From positions 682,001 through 746,000 of the forward strand of contig NZ_AP023213.1 in assembly GCF_014218275.1 (NCBI RefSeq): a stretch of 64,000 nt of DNA, given 5' to 3'. The DNA comes from Citrifermentans bremense (GTDB taxonomy: Bacteria > Desulfobacterota > Desulfuromonadia > Geobacterales > Geobacteraceae). Position numbers and translations under genes: made by a program. How positions within the stretch are numbered: position 1 is the first letter of the stretch; every line of letters starts with the position of its first letter. Below, in pieces: positions 20,281 through 29,399 of this stretch. The notes under the pieces were generated by a model, which saw nothing but the letters and a program-made list of their open reading frames with translations, was not told the origin of the DNA and did not search any database.

Positions 20281-20310
20281 CCGGCGCAAGCAATTTAACC
20301 CGGCGCAAGC
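20281..20310. repeat. Two 11-bp direct repeats upstream of ilvE
   Basis: CCGGCGCAAGC occurs at 20281-20291 and again at 20300-20310, a 19-bp period, in the divergent ilvE/rpoH gap. It could be a regulator site; symmetry is direct, not inverted. Confidence 0.5.
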
Positions 20311-20344
20311 ACCTGTTTCGGCCACGGTTATTTCGCGCAGGGCC

Positions 20345-20373
20345 TTGATTTTTTATATGCTGCTTGTTATATT
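20345..20373 (+). promoter_or_regulatory. Promoter of rpoH
   Basis: TTGATT (20345-20350), a 17-base spacer and TATATT (20368-20373) lie directly before the CIRCE operator, which would cover the transcription start. Confidence 0.7.
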
Positions 20374-20374
20374 G

Positions 20375-20401
20375 TTAGCGCTCACCAGAGCAGAGTGCTA
20401 A
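20375..20401. promoter_or_regulatory. CIRCE operator (HrcA binding site) upstream of rpoH
   Basis: TTAGCGCTC-N9-GAGTGCTAA matches the CIRCE consensus TTAGCACTC-N9-GAGTGCTAA at 17 of 18 positions. It starts one base after the -10 hexamer of the rpoH promoter, a position suited to repression by HrcA. Confidence 0.88.
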
Positions 20402-20443
20402 CGGCAGGAGGCAAAACCTGCACTCACAGGGGGTAAAAGTACT

Positions 20444-21301
20444 ATGACACACACCATGCCGGTACCTATTGACAACCTGACCCTTTACCTCACGGAGATC
20501 AACCGGTTTCCGCTGCTTTCGGCGGATGAGGAAATGGATTTGGCTACCAGGTTCCGTCGCGAGGGAGACCTGGAGGCGGCGCACCGGCTGATCACCTCCA
20601 ACCTTCGTTTCGTGGTGAAAATAGCAGGCGAATACCGCTCCTACGGCATGAAGATGCTCGACCTGATCCAGGAGGGGAACATCGGGCTGATGATGGCGGT
20701 CAGGAAGTTCGACCCGGAGAAGGGGGTGCGCCTTATCTCCTACGCGGTCTGGTGGATCCGGGCCTACATCCAGAACCACATCATCTCCGCCTGGAGCCTG
20801 TTGAAGATCGGGACCACGCAGGCACAGAGAAAGCTGTTCTTCAAGCTGAACCAGGCCAAGCAGGCGATCATCAACATGACCGGCGAAGGGGACCTGCATG
20901 CTGCAGCCATCTCGCTGGACGTGAAGGACACCGAGGCACAGGAGATGGAGCAACGCCTCCGGGGTGAGCTTTCACTCGACGTGGAGATGTTCGAAGGCGA
21001 GGGGGGAGGGACCTTCCTGGAGAGCCTTCCGGATCTGCGGCAGAACCAGGAGGAGATGCTGGCCGAGCGCCAGGAGACCACGATCCTGGAGCAGAACGTC
21101 GCCAGCGCGCTGGAAAACCTGAACGAGAAAGAGCGCTTCGTCATCGAACAGCGCGTAGCCGCGGAAAACCCGATGACCTTGCAGGAAATAGCCGATCATT
21201 TCTCCATCTCGCGGGAGCGGGTGCGCCAGATCGAAGAGGGTGCGCTCAAGAAGATGAAACGCCTCCTCACCCCGCTGGTGATGGAAGCCGAGGCGGCGTA
21301 A
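20444..21301 (+). CDS. rpoH: RNA polymerase heat-shock sigma factor RpoH (sigma-32)
   Basis: Directs RNA polymerase to heat-shock promoters. The 285-residue protein has sigma region 2 with the RpoH-type segment FDPEKGVRLISYAVWWIRAYIQ, and region 4 with a helix-turn-helix (TLQEIADHFSISRERVRQIE). A CIRCE operator overlaps its start of transcription, so HrcA probably controls this sigma factor, linking two heat-shock circuits. A hairpin terminator follows. Confidence 0.95.
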   Translation: MTHTMPVPIDNLTLYLTEINRFPLLSADEEMDLATRFRREGDLEAAHRLITSNLRFVVKIAGEYRSYGMKMLDLIQEGNIGLMMAVRKFDPEKGVRLISYAVWWIRAYIQNHIISAWSLLKIGTTQAQRKLFFKLNQAKQAIINMTGEGDLHAAAISLDVKDTEAQEMEQRLRGELSLDVEMFEGEGGGTFLESLPDLRQNQEEMLAERQETTILEQNVASALENLNEKERFVIEQRVAAENPMTLQEIADHFSISRERVRQIEEGALKKMKRLLTPLVMEAEAA

Positions 21302-21333
21302 CCAGAAGCCGCCGCCACTAGCAGGCCTGATTG

Positions 21334-21370
21334 AAAAAAGGGCGCCTCCGTCAACGGAAGCGCCCTTTTT
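21334..21370 (+). terminator. Terminator of rpoH
   Basis: GGGCGC-TCCGT pairs with ACGGA-GCGCCC, preceded by six A and followed by five T residues; it could also serve plsY on the other strand. Confidence 0.85.
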
Positions 21371-21440
21371 CTATTCTGTGTCTTTATCCCTTTCCCTGTC
21401 GGCTGGTGTGCGTCCTGTGGCAGGGATTGGCTGCGTTGCG

Positions 21441-22022
<582 letters not shown>

Positions 22023-22184
22023 AGAAAGGTCCCCCTGCTGCTTAATGAAAATACGGCGGCATCCTACAGTATTTCGCCCAAAACCGCAAGGGCGGGGGCG
22101 GCACCGCAGCTGAAGTGTTTCCCGCTCCATGGGCTATCCGTTTGAAAAGACAACACCTTGGGAAGTCGTTTGGTGAGGGTTGTG

Positions 22185-22622
22185 TCAGGTGGTGGCAGCG
22201 GGGGAAGGGTTTCTTTTCGCCTCGAACCGGAGCACGGCTCCGGCCATCGCGAGAAAGACGACATCCCTGGCCAAGGCGAGCCAGGGGGAGGTTTTGCTTC
22301 CCCCGAAGCAGCCGCAGTCGATGTCGAGCCCGCGCACGATCAGGGATGCGAGCGCCACCATGAAGAGGGCGTTCATGGCTGCGACGATGAGCGCGCCGGC
22401 CCGGACCCGGTATCCCGACAGCAGCAGCACGCCGCAGATCAGTTCCAGGAAGGGAAGCACCGCCGCGATGAAGTAGCTCCAGAAGTAGGGAAGTATCTGG
22501 TAGCTGGCCACGGTCCCGGCAAAGGAGACGGGATCCGCGATCTTCGGGAGCGCGGCGTAGATGAATATCCCGCCCAGGGCGACCCTGACGGCGACAGGAA
22601 GGTATCGCTTCAGCCTGTTCAT
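22185..22622 (-). CDS. MauE/DoxX-like membrane protein
   Basis: A 145-residue protein with four hydrophobic segments and the motif DIDCGCFG. MauE-type proteins with this Cys-Gly-Cys are thought to act in disulfide or sulfur-linked oxidation of partners. Its ATG overlaps the stop of the rhodanese gene (ATGA), so the two are coupled and probably work together in periplasmic thiol or sulfur handling. Confidence 0.78.
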   Translation of the reverse strand: MNRLKRYLPVAVRVALGGIFIYAALPKIADPVSFAGTVASYQILPYFWSYFIAAVLPFLELICGVLLLSGYRVRAGALIVAAMNALFMVALASLIVRGLDIDCGCFGGSKTSPWLALARDVVFLAMAGAVLRFEAKRNPSPAATT

Positions 22623-23116
22623 CGCTCCCCCTTGGATACCGGGTAGCCGGCATCCCGCCATTCCGGCAGCCCCCCCTCGAAGACGTAGACCGAGCCGTAA
22701 CCGGCTGCGATCAGGAGCTTCGCGAGTTCCGTGCTGTCGTGGCAGGAGAAGCCGTTGCAGTAGGCGATGACGACAGCATCCTTGGGAACGTCATCAAGCA
22801 GCCGGCTCTTCTCCGTGCGCTGCTTGGCCTCCTCCAGCGGGAGCGGCCGCGCGCCGGCTATGTGCTCCTCGCGAAAGCTCGCCGTGCTGCGCGCGTCCAC
22901 CACCACAGCCTGTCCGCCGTCCAGCATCTCCTTGACCTGGGCGAGACCGACCGGCATGGGAAGCACTTCGCCCGCCTGCGCTGGGGAGGATTGACTGGTG
23001 GGGGCGCCTCGCCAGGCGTCGGCCAGCAGCGTCCGGTTCCAGATCCCTCCGAGCGCCACGGCGGCCAGGACGATGAGCGAGATTTCTATTATTGAAGCGA
23101 GGGTACTTTTGGACAT
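22619..23116 (-). CDS. Membrane-anchored rhodanese-domain protein
   Basis: A 165-residue protein with an N-terminal membrane anchor (residues 8-28) and a rhodanese domain. The active-site loop begins with cysteine in YCNGFSCHDS, which suits sulfur transfer or arsenate/phosphatase-like chemistry. VVDARSTASFREEHIAGA is the classical rhodanese entry motif. It precedes and overlaps the MauE-like gene. Confidence 0.85.
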   Translation of the reverse strand: MSKSTLASIIEISLIVLAAVALGGIWNRTLLADAWRGAPTSQSSPAQAGEVLPMPVGLAQVKEMLDGGQAVVVDARSTASFREEHIAGARPLPLEEAKQRTEKSRLLDDVPKDAVVIAYCNGFSCHDSTELAKLLIAAGYGSVYVFEGGLPEWRDAGYPVSKGER

Positions 23117-23244
23117 TGGTCTGCACTCTTTACCGCATCTGCACCCCGGTTCAGGGGCGGCTGCTCCCCGGGCCGGGGACTATTCACCTGACAGATGTTA
23201 CGCAAAAGAGATGCCGAGGTCAACAGTGTGGTGGAAAAGGTGTG

Positions 23245-23685
23245 CTAGTCGAAGCCTCGCTCGGGGGGGTAGATGTCATGCTCTTCCAGCCAATGCGCGG
23301 CGCGCGTGGTGAGGAGTTCCTCCCTAAGCGCCTGAAAGCGCTCCTGCTCCTCGGGATAGAAGGAGAGGATCTCGTTGAGCTTTCCGTGCGAATGTTTCCC
23401 CGTGAATGCCCGCACCAGCATCGCCTTCAGCCCGTCGTTGGCTATCCCCTGGATGAAAGCGTGCACCATCTGGCGCTCCTGCCCATAGTCGAAGGGGGGG
23501 ATCTCAAGGTAGCGCTCCCGGTTCGCTCCCACCTCCTCCCAGAAAGGTTCGTCGTCGTAGTCGGCCGGGACGGAGAACACCTCGCCGGTCTCGCGGTCGA
23601 GAAAGTAGATCATCTCGGTATCGCCGTTTTCGAAGGCCTCCATCAGGTCTTCCCAGACGATCTCCAGGTTGCGCATCGCGTGCAT
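23245..23685 (-). CDS. UPF0158 family protein
   Basis: A 146-residue soluble, acidic protein of the UPF0158 family, with the recognisable start ...WEDLMEAFE, the segment YFLDRETGEV and the aromatic PPFDYGQERQMVHAF. Function is not known. AGAGG precedes the first ATG. It stands alone. Confidence 0.75.
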   Translation of the reverse strand: MHAMRNLEIVWEDLMEAFENGDTEMIYFLDRETGEVFSVPADYDDEPFWEEVGANRERYLEIPPFDYGQERQMVHAFIQGIANDGLKAMLVRAFTGKHSHGKLNEILSFYPEEQERFQALREELLTTRAAHWLEEHDIYPPERGFD

Positions 23686-23771
23686 CTATACCTCTTCAAC
23701 AGCGGGTTGAAGCCCGCTTGGGATTAACAGAGAAGGAGCGCGGGCTAAATGAGCCTTTGGCGCCTGTTCGC

Positions 23772-23800
23772 TTTACCAATGGTGCTTTTTTGTATATATT
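23772..23800 (+). promoter_or_regulatory. Promoter of lpxH placing transcription start at its ATG
   Basis: TTTACC (23772-23777), a 17-base spacer and TATATT (23795-23800) predict transcription from about 23807, exactly the A of the lpxH ATG. No Shine-Dalgarno is present, so the mRNA may be leaderless. Confidence 0.5.
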
Positions 23801-23806
23801 GCGCGC

Positions 23807-24526
23807 ATGCGCAAGATCTTCATCGCCGACGCCCACCTGAAAAGACCGGAAGACCCCAATTACCGGACCCTGGTCCGGTTCCTGGAAAACCTCCCCGCCG
23901 ACACGGAGACGCTCTATCTTTTGGGGGACATCTTCGAGTTTTGGATCGGCAACCCAAGCCCCGTGTACGGCCACTACGTGGAAATCGTCGACTGCCTGCA
24001 GAAGGTGAGGGGGCGCGGCGTGCGCATCGTCTACTTCGAAGGGAACCACGATTTCCACCTGGAGCGCTTCTTCGGGGAAAAACTGCAGGCTGAGGTCCAC
24101 CGCTCCGGCGCGATGCTGGAAATCGGCGGGCAAAAGGTCTACCTGTGCCACGGGGACCAGATCAACCGCGAGGATTACCGCTACAGGGTCTTCAGGCTGC
24201 TGCTGCATAACCCTCTGGTAAAGGCGCTGGTTCCCATCTTCTCCAGAAGGCTTGCGGACCAGGCGGCGGCGACCTTGTCGCAGCGCTCAAGCAGCAAGCA
24301 CTCACACCGCGGTAGGCGCTGGGATTACGGTGCCATCCTCAACTCCTTCGCCCGCAGCCGCTTCGACTCGGGGTGCGACGCGGTGATCACCGGCCACTAC
24401 CACCTTCCCATGCTGAAGCGGGAGCCGGGGCGCCTCTTCATCTCCCTGGGCGATTGGATCACCCACTATTCCTACGCGCAGTGGCTGGACGGCGAATTCA
24501 CCCTGGAGAGCTACCGGGAGGACTAG
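23807..24526 (+). CDS. lpxH: UDP-2,3-diacylglucosamine diphosphatase LpxH
   Basis: Hydrolyses UDP-2,3-diacylglucosamine to lipid X in lipid A synthesis at the inner membrane. The 239-residue calcineurin-like protein shows metal-binding motifs FIADAHL, LGDIFEFW, GNHDFH, CHGDQIN and ITGHYHLP. The ATG has no Shine-Dalgarno and its promoter points to a leaderless transcript. The stop overlaps that of the convergent cysteine-cluster gene by four bases. Confidence 0.85.
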   Translation: MRKIFIADAHLKRPEDPNYRTLVRFLENLPADTETLYLLGDIFEFWIGNPSPVYGHYVEIVDCLQKVRGRGVRIVYFEGNHDFHLERFFGEKLQAEVHRSGAMLEIGGQKVYLCHGDQINREDYRYRVFRLLLHNPLVKALVPIFSRRLADQAAATLSQRSSSKHSHRGRRWDYGAILNSFARSRFDSGCDAVITGHYHLPMLKREPGRLFISLGDWITHYSYAQWLDGEFTLESYRED

Positions 24527-24759
24527 CCCATCCCGAAGAGCTTCAGGTAGTTTGCTACCCGCAGCTCCAGGGTGGGGGCGGCTATGGCCAGGCAGATGTC
24601 GTCGGGGCGGTAGCCGCGGCAGACCGCGGGGCGTTCCTCGTAAATGCCGCAGGAGAGGTTTTCCGTGAGGTGCGGGCATCTCTGCCCGACCTTCTTTCCA
24701 AGCGCGCTGATGTCCGGGGCGACACAGCAGGTGCCGCATCCTGAACAACCCATTTCCAT
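24523..24759 (-). CDS. YkgJ-type cysteine cluster protein
   Basis: A 78-residue protein with CSGCGTCC near the start, then CPHL, CGIY and CRGYRPDDIC, the pattern of the YkgJ family of zinc or iron-sulfur cysteine clusters. The function is unknown. ATG at 24759 or 24753 is possible; AGGTAGGGGG better suits the second. It is close to the PBP gene upstream (5 bp) and probably cotranscribed. Confidence 0.75.
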   Translation of the reverse strand: MEMGCSGCGTCCVAPDISALGKKVGQRCPHLTENLSCGIYEERPAVCRGYRPDDICLAIAAPTLELRVANYLKLFGMG

Positions 24760-24763
24760 CCCC

Positions 24764-26098
24764 CTACCTGAAAAATGCCTCCAGCGCCTGCTCGCCCACA
24801 GAGGTCGCCTTGATGCGCCACTTGTTCCCGTTTACTACCAGCGCCGCCAGAGCTATCTGCGGGTCCTCCATCGGCGCGTAGGCCGCGAACCAACTGTAAT
24901 GGCCGGCGGGATCGGTCCCGTCGATGGACCCGGTCTTGGCAGCGATGCTGACCGAGGCGAGCATCCGCCTTCCCCTCCTGTCGTGAAATGCCCGGCGCGA
25001 GGTGCCGCTTTGCACCGTGGTGGCGAGCATGCGCGCCATAGCCGATGCCGTCTCCGGCGTCATCACGGTCCGCAGCGCCTGCGGCTGGTGCGTGAACACC
25101 AGGTTCCCCTTGGCGTCGCGTATCTCGCGGGCGAAGCCCGGGGCCATCATGACGCCTCCGTTGGCGACCGCGGCCATAATGGCGGCGGCATGGAACGGAG
25201 ATGCCTTCACCTCGCGGTTCAACCCGGCTCCCATCCGCATCAGCTCGTCGACTGTGGCAGGCGTGGGAGCGGTGCTGGCCATTATCGGGGCGCCGGGGAG
25301 GAGCGCCTGGTTGAAGCCGTAACGTCCGGCGTACAGAAGCAGCGGGTCGCGTCCCACCACCTCGCCGGCGAGCCTGCCGTACACGGGGTTCACCGATTTA
25401 CCCATGGCGATGGCGAGCGGCATCTGCTGGTTGCCGCGCCCGGGGTGCACCCGCCAGTACTTGGGGCTTTCCGAGGTGAGCCTGCCGTTGAAGGCGAAGG
25501 GGGTCTCCGGCGTTACCTTCTTGCTTTCCAGCGCGGCTGTCGCGGTGACTATCTTGAAGAGCGAGGCGAGCGGGTAGAGGTGGTAGTTCCCGTCCTTCTC
25601 CCACCCGGGCTCAATCGAGGAGTGGGATACCATGGCGAGGATGCGCCCGGTCCTGGGCTCCATGGCGACGAAGAGCCCGTAGGGGACCTTGTAGTCGGTC
25701 AGCACCTTCTCGACCCGCTTCTGCACCTCATCGTTGATGGCGTACACCACCTGTCCCCCCTGCGGCAGCGGGGCGACGTAGGAATCTCCCTGCACCTGGG
25801 CCTTCGGGTAGGCCTCGGCCGCCAGGCGGAAGGCGCTCCCCTGGTCAAGGTTCTTCAGGGAAACCGTGGCCGCCGCGGCTGACGTCGTGGCAGTTTTGGA
25901 GGGTGAGGAGTTCAACAGGGAGATAATCGGGTAGGAGGCGAGCAGTACCGCGATGACCCCCAGGGCGATGCCGTAGCGCTTCTTGCGCGGCTTGTCGTCG
26001 TCCAGGATCTTCTTGAAGGCGTTGCGCCCTTCAGGTCTCTTGGCCCTGCCTGATCTATTGCTTCGCTTCTGCTTGTCTATGTCTTTGAAATCTTGCAT
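24764..26098 (-). CDS. Penicillin-binding transpeptidase
   Basis: D,D-transpeptidase that crosslinks peptidoglycan. The 444-residue protein has a basic cytoplasmic N-terminus and one membrane anchor (about residues 42-60). A transpeptidase domain follows with SLFK (catalytic SxxK), SVN and KTG (AAKTGSIDG), in the right order and spacing. There is no glycosyltransferase domain and only a short N-terminal region before the active site, so it is a small class B or PbpA-like enzyme. Confidence 0.88.
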   Translation of the reverse strand: MQDFKDIDKQKRSNRSGRAKRPEGRNAFKKILDDDKPRKKRYGIALGVIAVLLASYPIISLLNSSPSKTATTSAAAATVSLKNLDQGSAFRLAAEAYPKAQVQGDSYVAPLPQGGQVVYAINDEVQKRVEKVLTDYKVPYGLFVAMEPRTGRILAMVSHSSIEPGWEKDGNYHLYPLASLFKIVTATAALESKKVTPETPFAFNGRLTSESPKYWRVHPGRGNQQMPLAIAMGKSVNPVYGRLAGEVVGRDPLLLYAGRYGFNQALLPGAPIMASTAPTPATVDELMRMGAGLNREVKASPFHAAAIMAAVANGGVMMAPGFAREIRDAKGNLVFTHQPQALRTVMTPETASAMARMLATTVQSGTSRRAFHDRRGRRMLASVSIAAKTGSIDGTDPAGHYSWFAAYAPMEDPQIALAALVVNGNKWRIKATSVGEQALEAFFR

Positions 26099-26131
26099 AA
26101 CCCGCTTCGCAACTGAAGTTTAATCGGGCCA

Positions 26132-27484
26132 CTATATGTCAACTGCTCCCTCTTTGTCAACGCCGGCCGGGCTCTTTTCTGGAACCGCAAGATCCATCAG
26201 CGTGCGCCCCTCCAGGGCGCTTGTCAGCGCCGCGTCGACCGTCTGCACGATCTCTTCGGCCTCGTCTTCTCCCTCGATGGAAGAGTAGGCTCCTCGGTTT
26301 CTAAGTGAAAGGAGCACCTCGGAGATGGTGACCCGGTTCAGGTCCCGCGCCGGGTAGTAGCACTCCCCCTCGCCGGCGCAGACGAGAAAGCCTTCCTCGC
26401 GCAGGTGCTCCAGGGTGTCGCGCACGATGCGCAGCGGCATGTTCAGTCTGGCGGCCAGGTGCTGCTCTCCCCACCCCGGGGCTCCCTGGTAGAAAGCCTC
26501 CCCGATGTGTCTGAGCGCGGCCAGGGCCACCAGTTCCTGCAGGGTGGGGCTGATGCTCCTCCCCCGGATGTCCCGGCGGAAATAGGCCCGGTTCTGGTGC
26601 GCCGCCACCACCTCCATCCCAAAAAGGACGATGATCCAGCTGACGTAGATCCAGACCATCAGGATGGGGAGCGCCGCCAGCGTACCGTAGATGGCGTTGT
26701 AGTTGCCGGCACCCACCTGGAAGTGGATGTAGGCCCACTGGGCGAACTGCCAGAGTGTCCCGGCAAAGACCGCCCCGATCAGGGCCGAGGTGTAGCGGAC
26801 CCGTGTGTTGGGTATGAAGGTGTAGAGCAGGAAGATGGCCACCCACACGCTCAGGTACGGGGTGAGGCCTAGCATGAAAAGGAAGAGATCGCCCAGGTAG
26901 GTCCGCTCCATCAGCCACCCGATGAGCCACTTGCTCTGCAGGGTGGTGGTGATGCTGGTGGCAGCGAGCAAAAGCAGCGGCGCGCTGATCAGGACGCTCA
27001 GGTAGTCGCTGAACTTGCGGTACAGGGAACGGGTCTCCTGGACTCCCCAGGCGACGTTAAAAGCCTCCTCGACGCTTCCCAGCATGCTGATGGCGGTGAA
27101 GAGAAGCGCGGCGAGGCCGATGGCGCCGACCGAGCCCATGTTGGTGTTGCCGATGTAGGAGACCACCCGGTTCACCACCTCCTCCGAACCGGCAGTCACC
27201 TGTTTCAGGATCAGGGGGGCGAGCCGGTTCTGGGCCCCGAGCCCCTTCAGGACCGAGAAGGCAAGGGCCAGAAGCGGCACCAGCGACAAAACCGTGGTGA
27301 AGGAGAGGGCGGTGGCCCGCAGAAGCGAGTTGTTGGCCATGAAGTTGGAAAAGGTGAAGCTTAAAAACTGCAGCAGCCGGACCATCTTCCCCTTGAAGCC
27401 GCCGACGGCTGAGGGATCGTATTCCCAGATGCGCCCGGTGGAGAAGGGCCTTTTTGAGCTGGATTCTGTCATAGCCTGAAGCAC
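26132..27484 (-). CDS. YihY/BrkB membrane protein with fused winged helix
   Basis: A 450-residue protein: residues about 30-300 are the YihY/UPF0761 membrane domain with six hydrophobic segments. The C-terminal about 130 residues contain a soluble winged-helix-like part (WGEQHLAARLNMPLRIVRDT, then LREEGFLVCAGEG). The membrane family is often misnamed ribonuclease BN; its role is not known. The start is GTG at 27484 with AAGGT upstream, or ATG at 27472. It is preceded by a terminator and stands alone. Confidence 0.8.
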   Translation of the reverse strand: MLQAMTESSSKRPFSTGRIWEYDPSAVGGFKGKMVRLLQFLSFTFSNFMANNSLLRATALSFTTVLSLVPLLALAFSVLKGLGAQNRLAPLILKQVTAGSEEVVNRVVSYIGNTNMGSVGAIGLAALLFTAISMLGSVEEAFNVAWGVQETRSLYRKFSDYLSVLISAPLLLLAATSITTTLQSKWLIGWLMERTYLGDLFLFMLGLTPYLSVWVAIFLLYTFIPNTRVRYTSALIGAVFAGTLWQFAQWAYIHFQVGAGNYNAIYGTLAALPILMVWIYVSWIIVLFGMEVVAAHQNRAYFRRDIRGRSISPTLQELVALAALRHIGEAFYQGAPGWGEQHLAARLNMPLRIVRDTLEHLREEGFLVCAGEGECYYPARDLNRVTISEVLLSLRNRGAYSSIEGEDEAEEIVQTVDAALTSALEGRTLMDLAVPEKSPAGVDKEGAVDI

Positions 27485-27534
27485 CGATTACCTTGGCCGG
27501 GGGGCGGGGCCGCCCGGGAATTGACGAGCCGCCA

Positions 27535-27563
27535 AGAAAAAAGCCCACCGAAGTGGGCTTTCA
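27535..27563 (-). terminator. Terminator of the DUF948-YtxH pair
   Basis: AAGCCCAC pairs with GTGGGCTT around CCGA-type loop bases; on the minus strand a run of six T residues follows. Confidence 0.8.
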
Positions 27564-27578
27564 AAGGGGCGGTCTTTG

Positions 27579-27893
27579 TTAGAGCTCCGCTTTTTGTTTT
27601 TCCTTCTCCCGCTCCATCGCCTCTTTGCCTGCCTCTATGGCGGAGGTGATGATGCTTTTCTTCTCGAGGACCAGGTCCTTGCCGTCTTCATAGCTGGCCC
27701 TGATCTTGTCCTGCGCCTCGTTGGCGTATTCCTTGATCTTGTCGACCGCGTCGTCGGCCAACTCCTTGATCTTGCCGCGCATTTCCTCGCCGGTCTTGGG
27801 GGCAAGCAGCAAAGCCGCCCCGATCCCTACGGCGGCGCCGGCAACGAAGGAGAGAAGCATGGTACCGGTTCCGATATCTTTATCTTTGGACAT
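27579..27893 (-). CDS. YtxH domain protein
   Basis: A 104-residue protein with one N-terminal membrane segment (about residues 12-32) containing GAAVGIGAALLLAPKTGEE, the YtxH hallmark, then a long charged helix. These are stress-linked in other bacteria. GGGGGTG precedes the ATG; a longer frame back to 27989 runs into the upstream gene. It begins four bases after the DUF948 stop. Confidence 0.85.
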   Translation of the reverse strand: MSKDKDIGTGTMLLSFVAGAAVGIGAALLLAPKTGEEMRGKIKELADDAVDKIKEYANEAQDKIRASYEDGKDLVLEKKSIITSAIEAGKEAMEREKEKQKAEL

Positions 27894-27897
27894 GAAG

Positions 27898-28293
27898 TCA
27901 CCCCCTGATTTTTGATCTGACAATTCTATCAGCAATAAATTTCCCCGCAACCTTCGCGCCCGTAAGCCAGACAGTGGAGTTACGGGCAACGTCTGTTGCG
28001 ATGCCTAGTACTTTGTTGATCATCCTTATGTTGTGTCCGGCGTGGCCCAGCTCGCTCAAAAGCATGTTGACGCCGTCGGCGTTGGCTGCGGCTGAGCTCG
28101 TGACGACCTGAATGTCAGCGACCGTCTCGCGCAGATCGTTGATGAGCGGCTTCAGCTCCTTTTGCAGCGAGTCAGTGGCCTCTTGCAGTGAGACAGCGGC
28201 CTTTTTCATTTCAGCAAGGACAGGTATCAGGCACATTGCCAGCACCACGAGTGTCACCGCTGTCACTGCCGAGGTTATCTGTAGTAAGAGCAT
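27898..28293 (-). CDS. DUF948 family membrane-anchored coiled-coil protein
   Basis: A 131-residue protein with an N-terminal membrane segment (residues 5-27) and a helical tail (VSLQEATDSLQKELKPLIND). The domain is DUF948, usually paired with YtxH proteins as here. AGGAGG lies six bases before the ATG. The pair is co-transcribed and ends at a terminator. Confidence 0.8.
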   Translation of the reverse strand: MLLLQITSAVTAVTLVVLAMCLIPVLAEMKKAAVSLQEATDSLQKELKPLINDLRETVADIQVVTSSAAANADGVNMLLSELGHAGHNIRMINKVLGIATDVARNSTVWLTGAKVAGKFIADRIVRSKIRG

Positions 28294-28354
28294 GCAATCC
28301 TCCTGGTACTGTTGGAACTGGTTGTCGGCGTGGTAAGGCTCAATGGAAGGGGGC

Positions 28355-28390
28355 AAAAAAGGTCGGGGAGGCCGCAAGCGCGGCCTCCCC
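28355..28390 (-). terminator. Terminator of the dodecaheme cytochrome gene
   Basis: GGGGAGGCCGC pairs with GCGGCCTCCCC around a 4-base loop; six T residues follow on the minus strand. Confidence 0.88.
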
Positions 28391-28407
28391 GGTTGCTGCA
28401 GGAGTCG

Positions 28408-29265
28408 TTACTTCTTGGCCGGTTTGGCCGGTTTGGCCGCGGGCTTGGCGGCAGCCGGTGCTGCTGCCGGCTCGCTCCAGCGGTTCAGGTCGTGAGCGAT
28501 GCTGTGGCACTCGCCGCATTTCGGGAACTTAGCCATGATGGCGGCCGGGTGCGGTTTGACGTGGCACTGGGTGCACTGCGGCACGGTCTTGTGCTTGTTC
28601 TGGTGGCAGTAGACGCATGCGAGCTTGCTGTGCTTCGCCGGGCTTGCAGCCAGCAGGGTGAACGCCTTCTTGTGGCAGGCGGCGCACATCTTCGACGGGG
28701 TGTCGGACTTGTAGGTCACGTCGGTCGGCTTGTGGGCCTGGTGGCAGACCTTGCAGTCTTTCTGCACGATGTCGGCGGAGTGCGACTTGTGGCACTGGGT
28801 GCAGTCCGGGATCCTGCCGTGGACGTTGTGGCAGAAGGAGCAGTTAAGAGCGGTGTGCTTGCTCTTGAACTGGCGCAGCTGCTCGATCTGGTTGGTATGG
28901 CAGGTGAGGCACGGATCGGTGACGTTGTTGCCGAACTTTATGTTCTTCGGAGTATGGGGGTTGGAGTGGCAGCCGAGGCAGCCCTGGAGCTTGTAGTGCG
29001 GCTTGCCTTCATGGCACTGGCTGCACTGCGGGATCGGCTTCTTGACCTTGGGCGGGTGGCCTACGTGACAGTCCTGGCAGGTCACTTCGGTCTTGTGCTT
29101 GCCGCCTGCCTGGGCGATGGCCTTGGGTGCCGCGTCATGGCATTTCGCACAGTCTGCATTGGTCAGTGTTGCAGCAGCAGGTGCAGTATCGGCTGCAGCT
29201 GCCGTTCCCACAAACGCGAACAGCGCTAAGGCCGATATTAGATTCAAAATCTTTGCTACTCTCAT
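28408..29265 (-). CDS. Twelve-heme periplasmic c-type cytochrome
   Basis: A 285-residue secreted protein with a signal peptide (about residues 1-24) and twelve CXXCH motifs (CAKCH, CQDCH, CSQCH, CLGCH, CLTCH, CSFCH, CTQCH, CKVCH, CAACH, CVYCH, CTQCH, CGECH). Many free histidines could be distal heme ligands. One heme per about 20 residues is very dense. The C-terminus is an alanine-proline-lysine tail (AAKPAAKPAK). Such proteins carry electrons across the periplasm in metal-reducing bacteria; the partner is not shown. It is a single-gene unit with its own promoter and terminator. Confidence 0.93.
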   Translation of the reverse strand: MRVAKILNLISALALFAFVGTAAAADTAPAAATLTNADCAKCHDAAPKAIAQAGGKHKTEVTCQDCHVGHPPKVKKPIPQCSQCHEGKPHYKLQGCLGCHSNPHTPKNIKFGNNVTDPCLTCHTNQIEQLRQFKSKHTALNCSFCHNVHGRIPDCTQCHKSHSADIVQKDCKVCHQAHKPTDVTYKSDTPSKMCAACHKKAFTLLAASPAKHSKLACVYCHQNKHKTVPQCTQCHVKPHPAAIMAKFPKCGECHSIAHDLNRWSEPAAAPAAAKPAAKPAKPAKK

Positions 29266-29309
29266 TGCCCCCTCCTTAGGTTTAAAACAGAGTTAATTAT
29301 AAGCATGGA

Positions 29310-29339
29310 TTTATATAACGTCTCAAGGGGAGTTGTCAA
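29310..29339 (-). promoter_or_regulatory. Promoter of the cytochrome gene
   Basis: On the minus strand TTGACA (29334-29339) is followed by TATAAA (29310-29315) at 18 bp or TATATA at 16 bp. Transcription would begin about 35-40 bases before the ATG. The remainder of 29266-29619 shows only a direct repeat. Confidence 0.55.
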
Positions 29340-29399
29340 GATATTAGGGAGTAAAAGGAGCCGTAGATCGTGCTTCTTGGCGCCGATTTCGGGGAAGGA

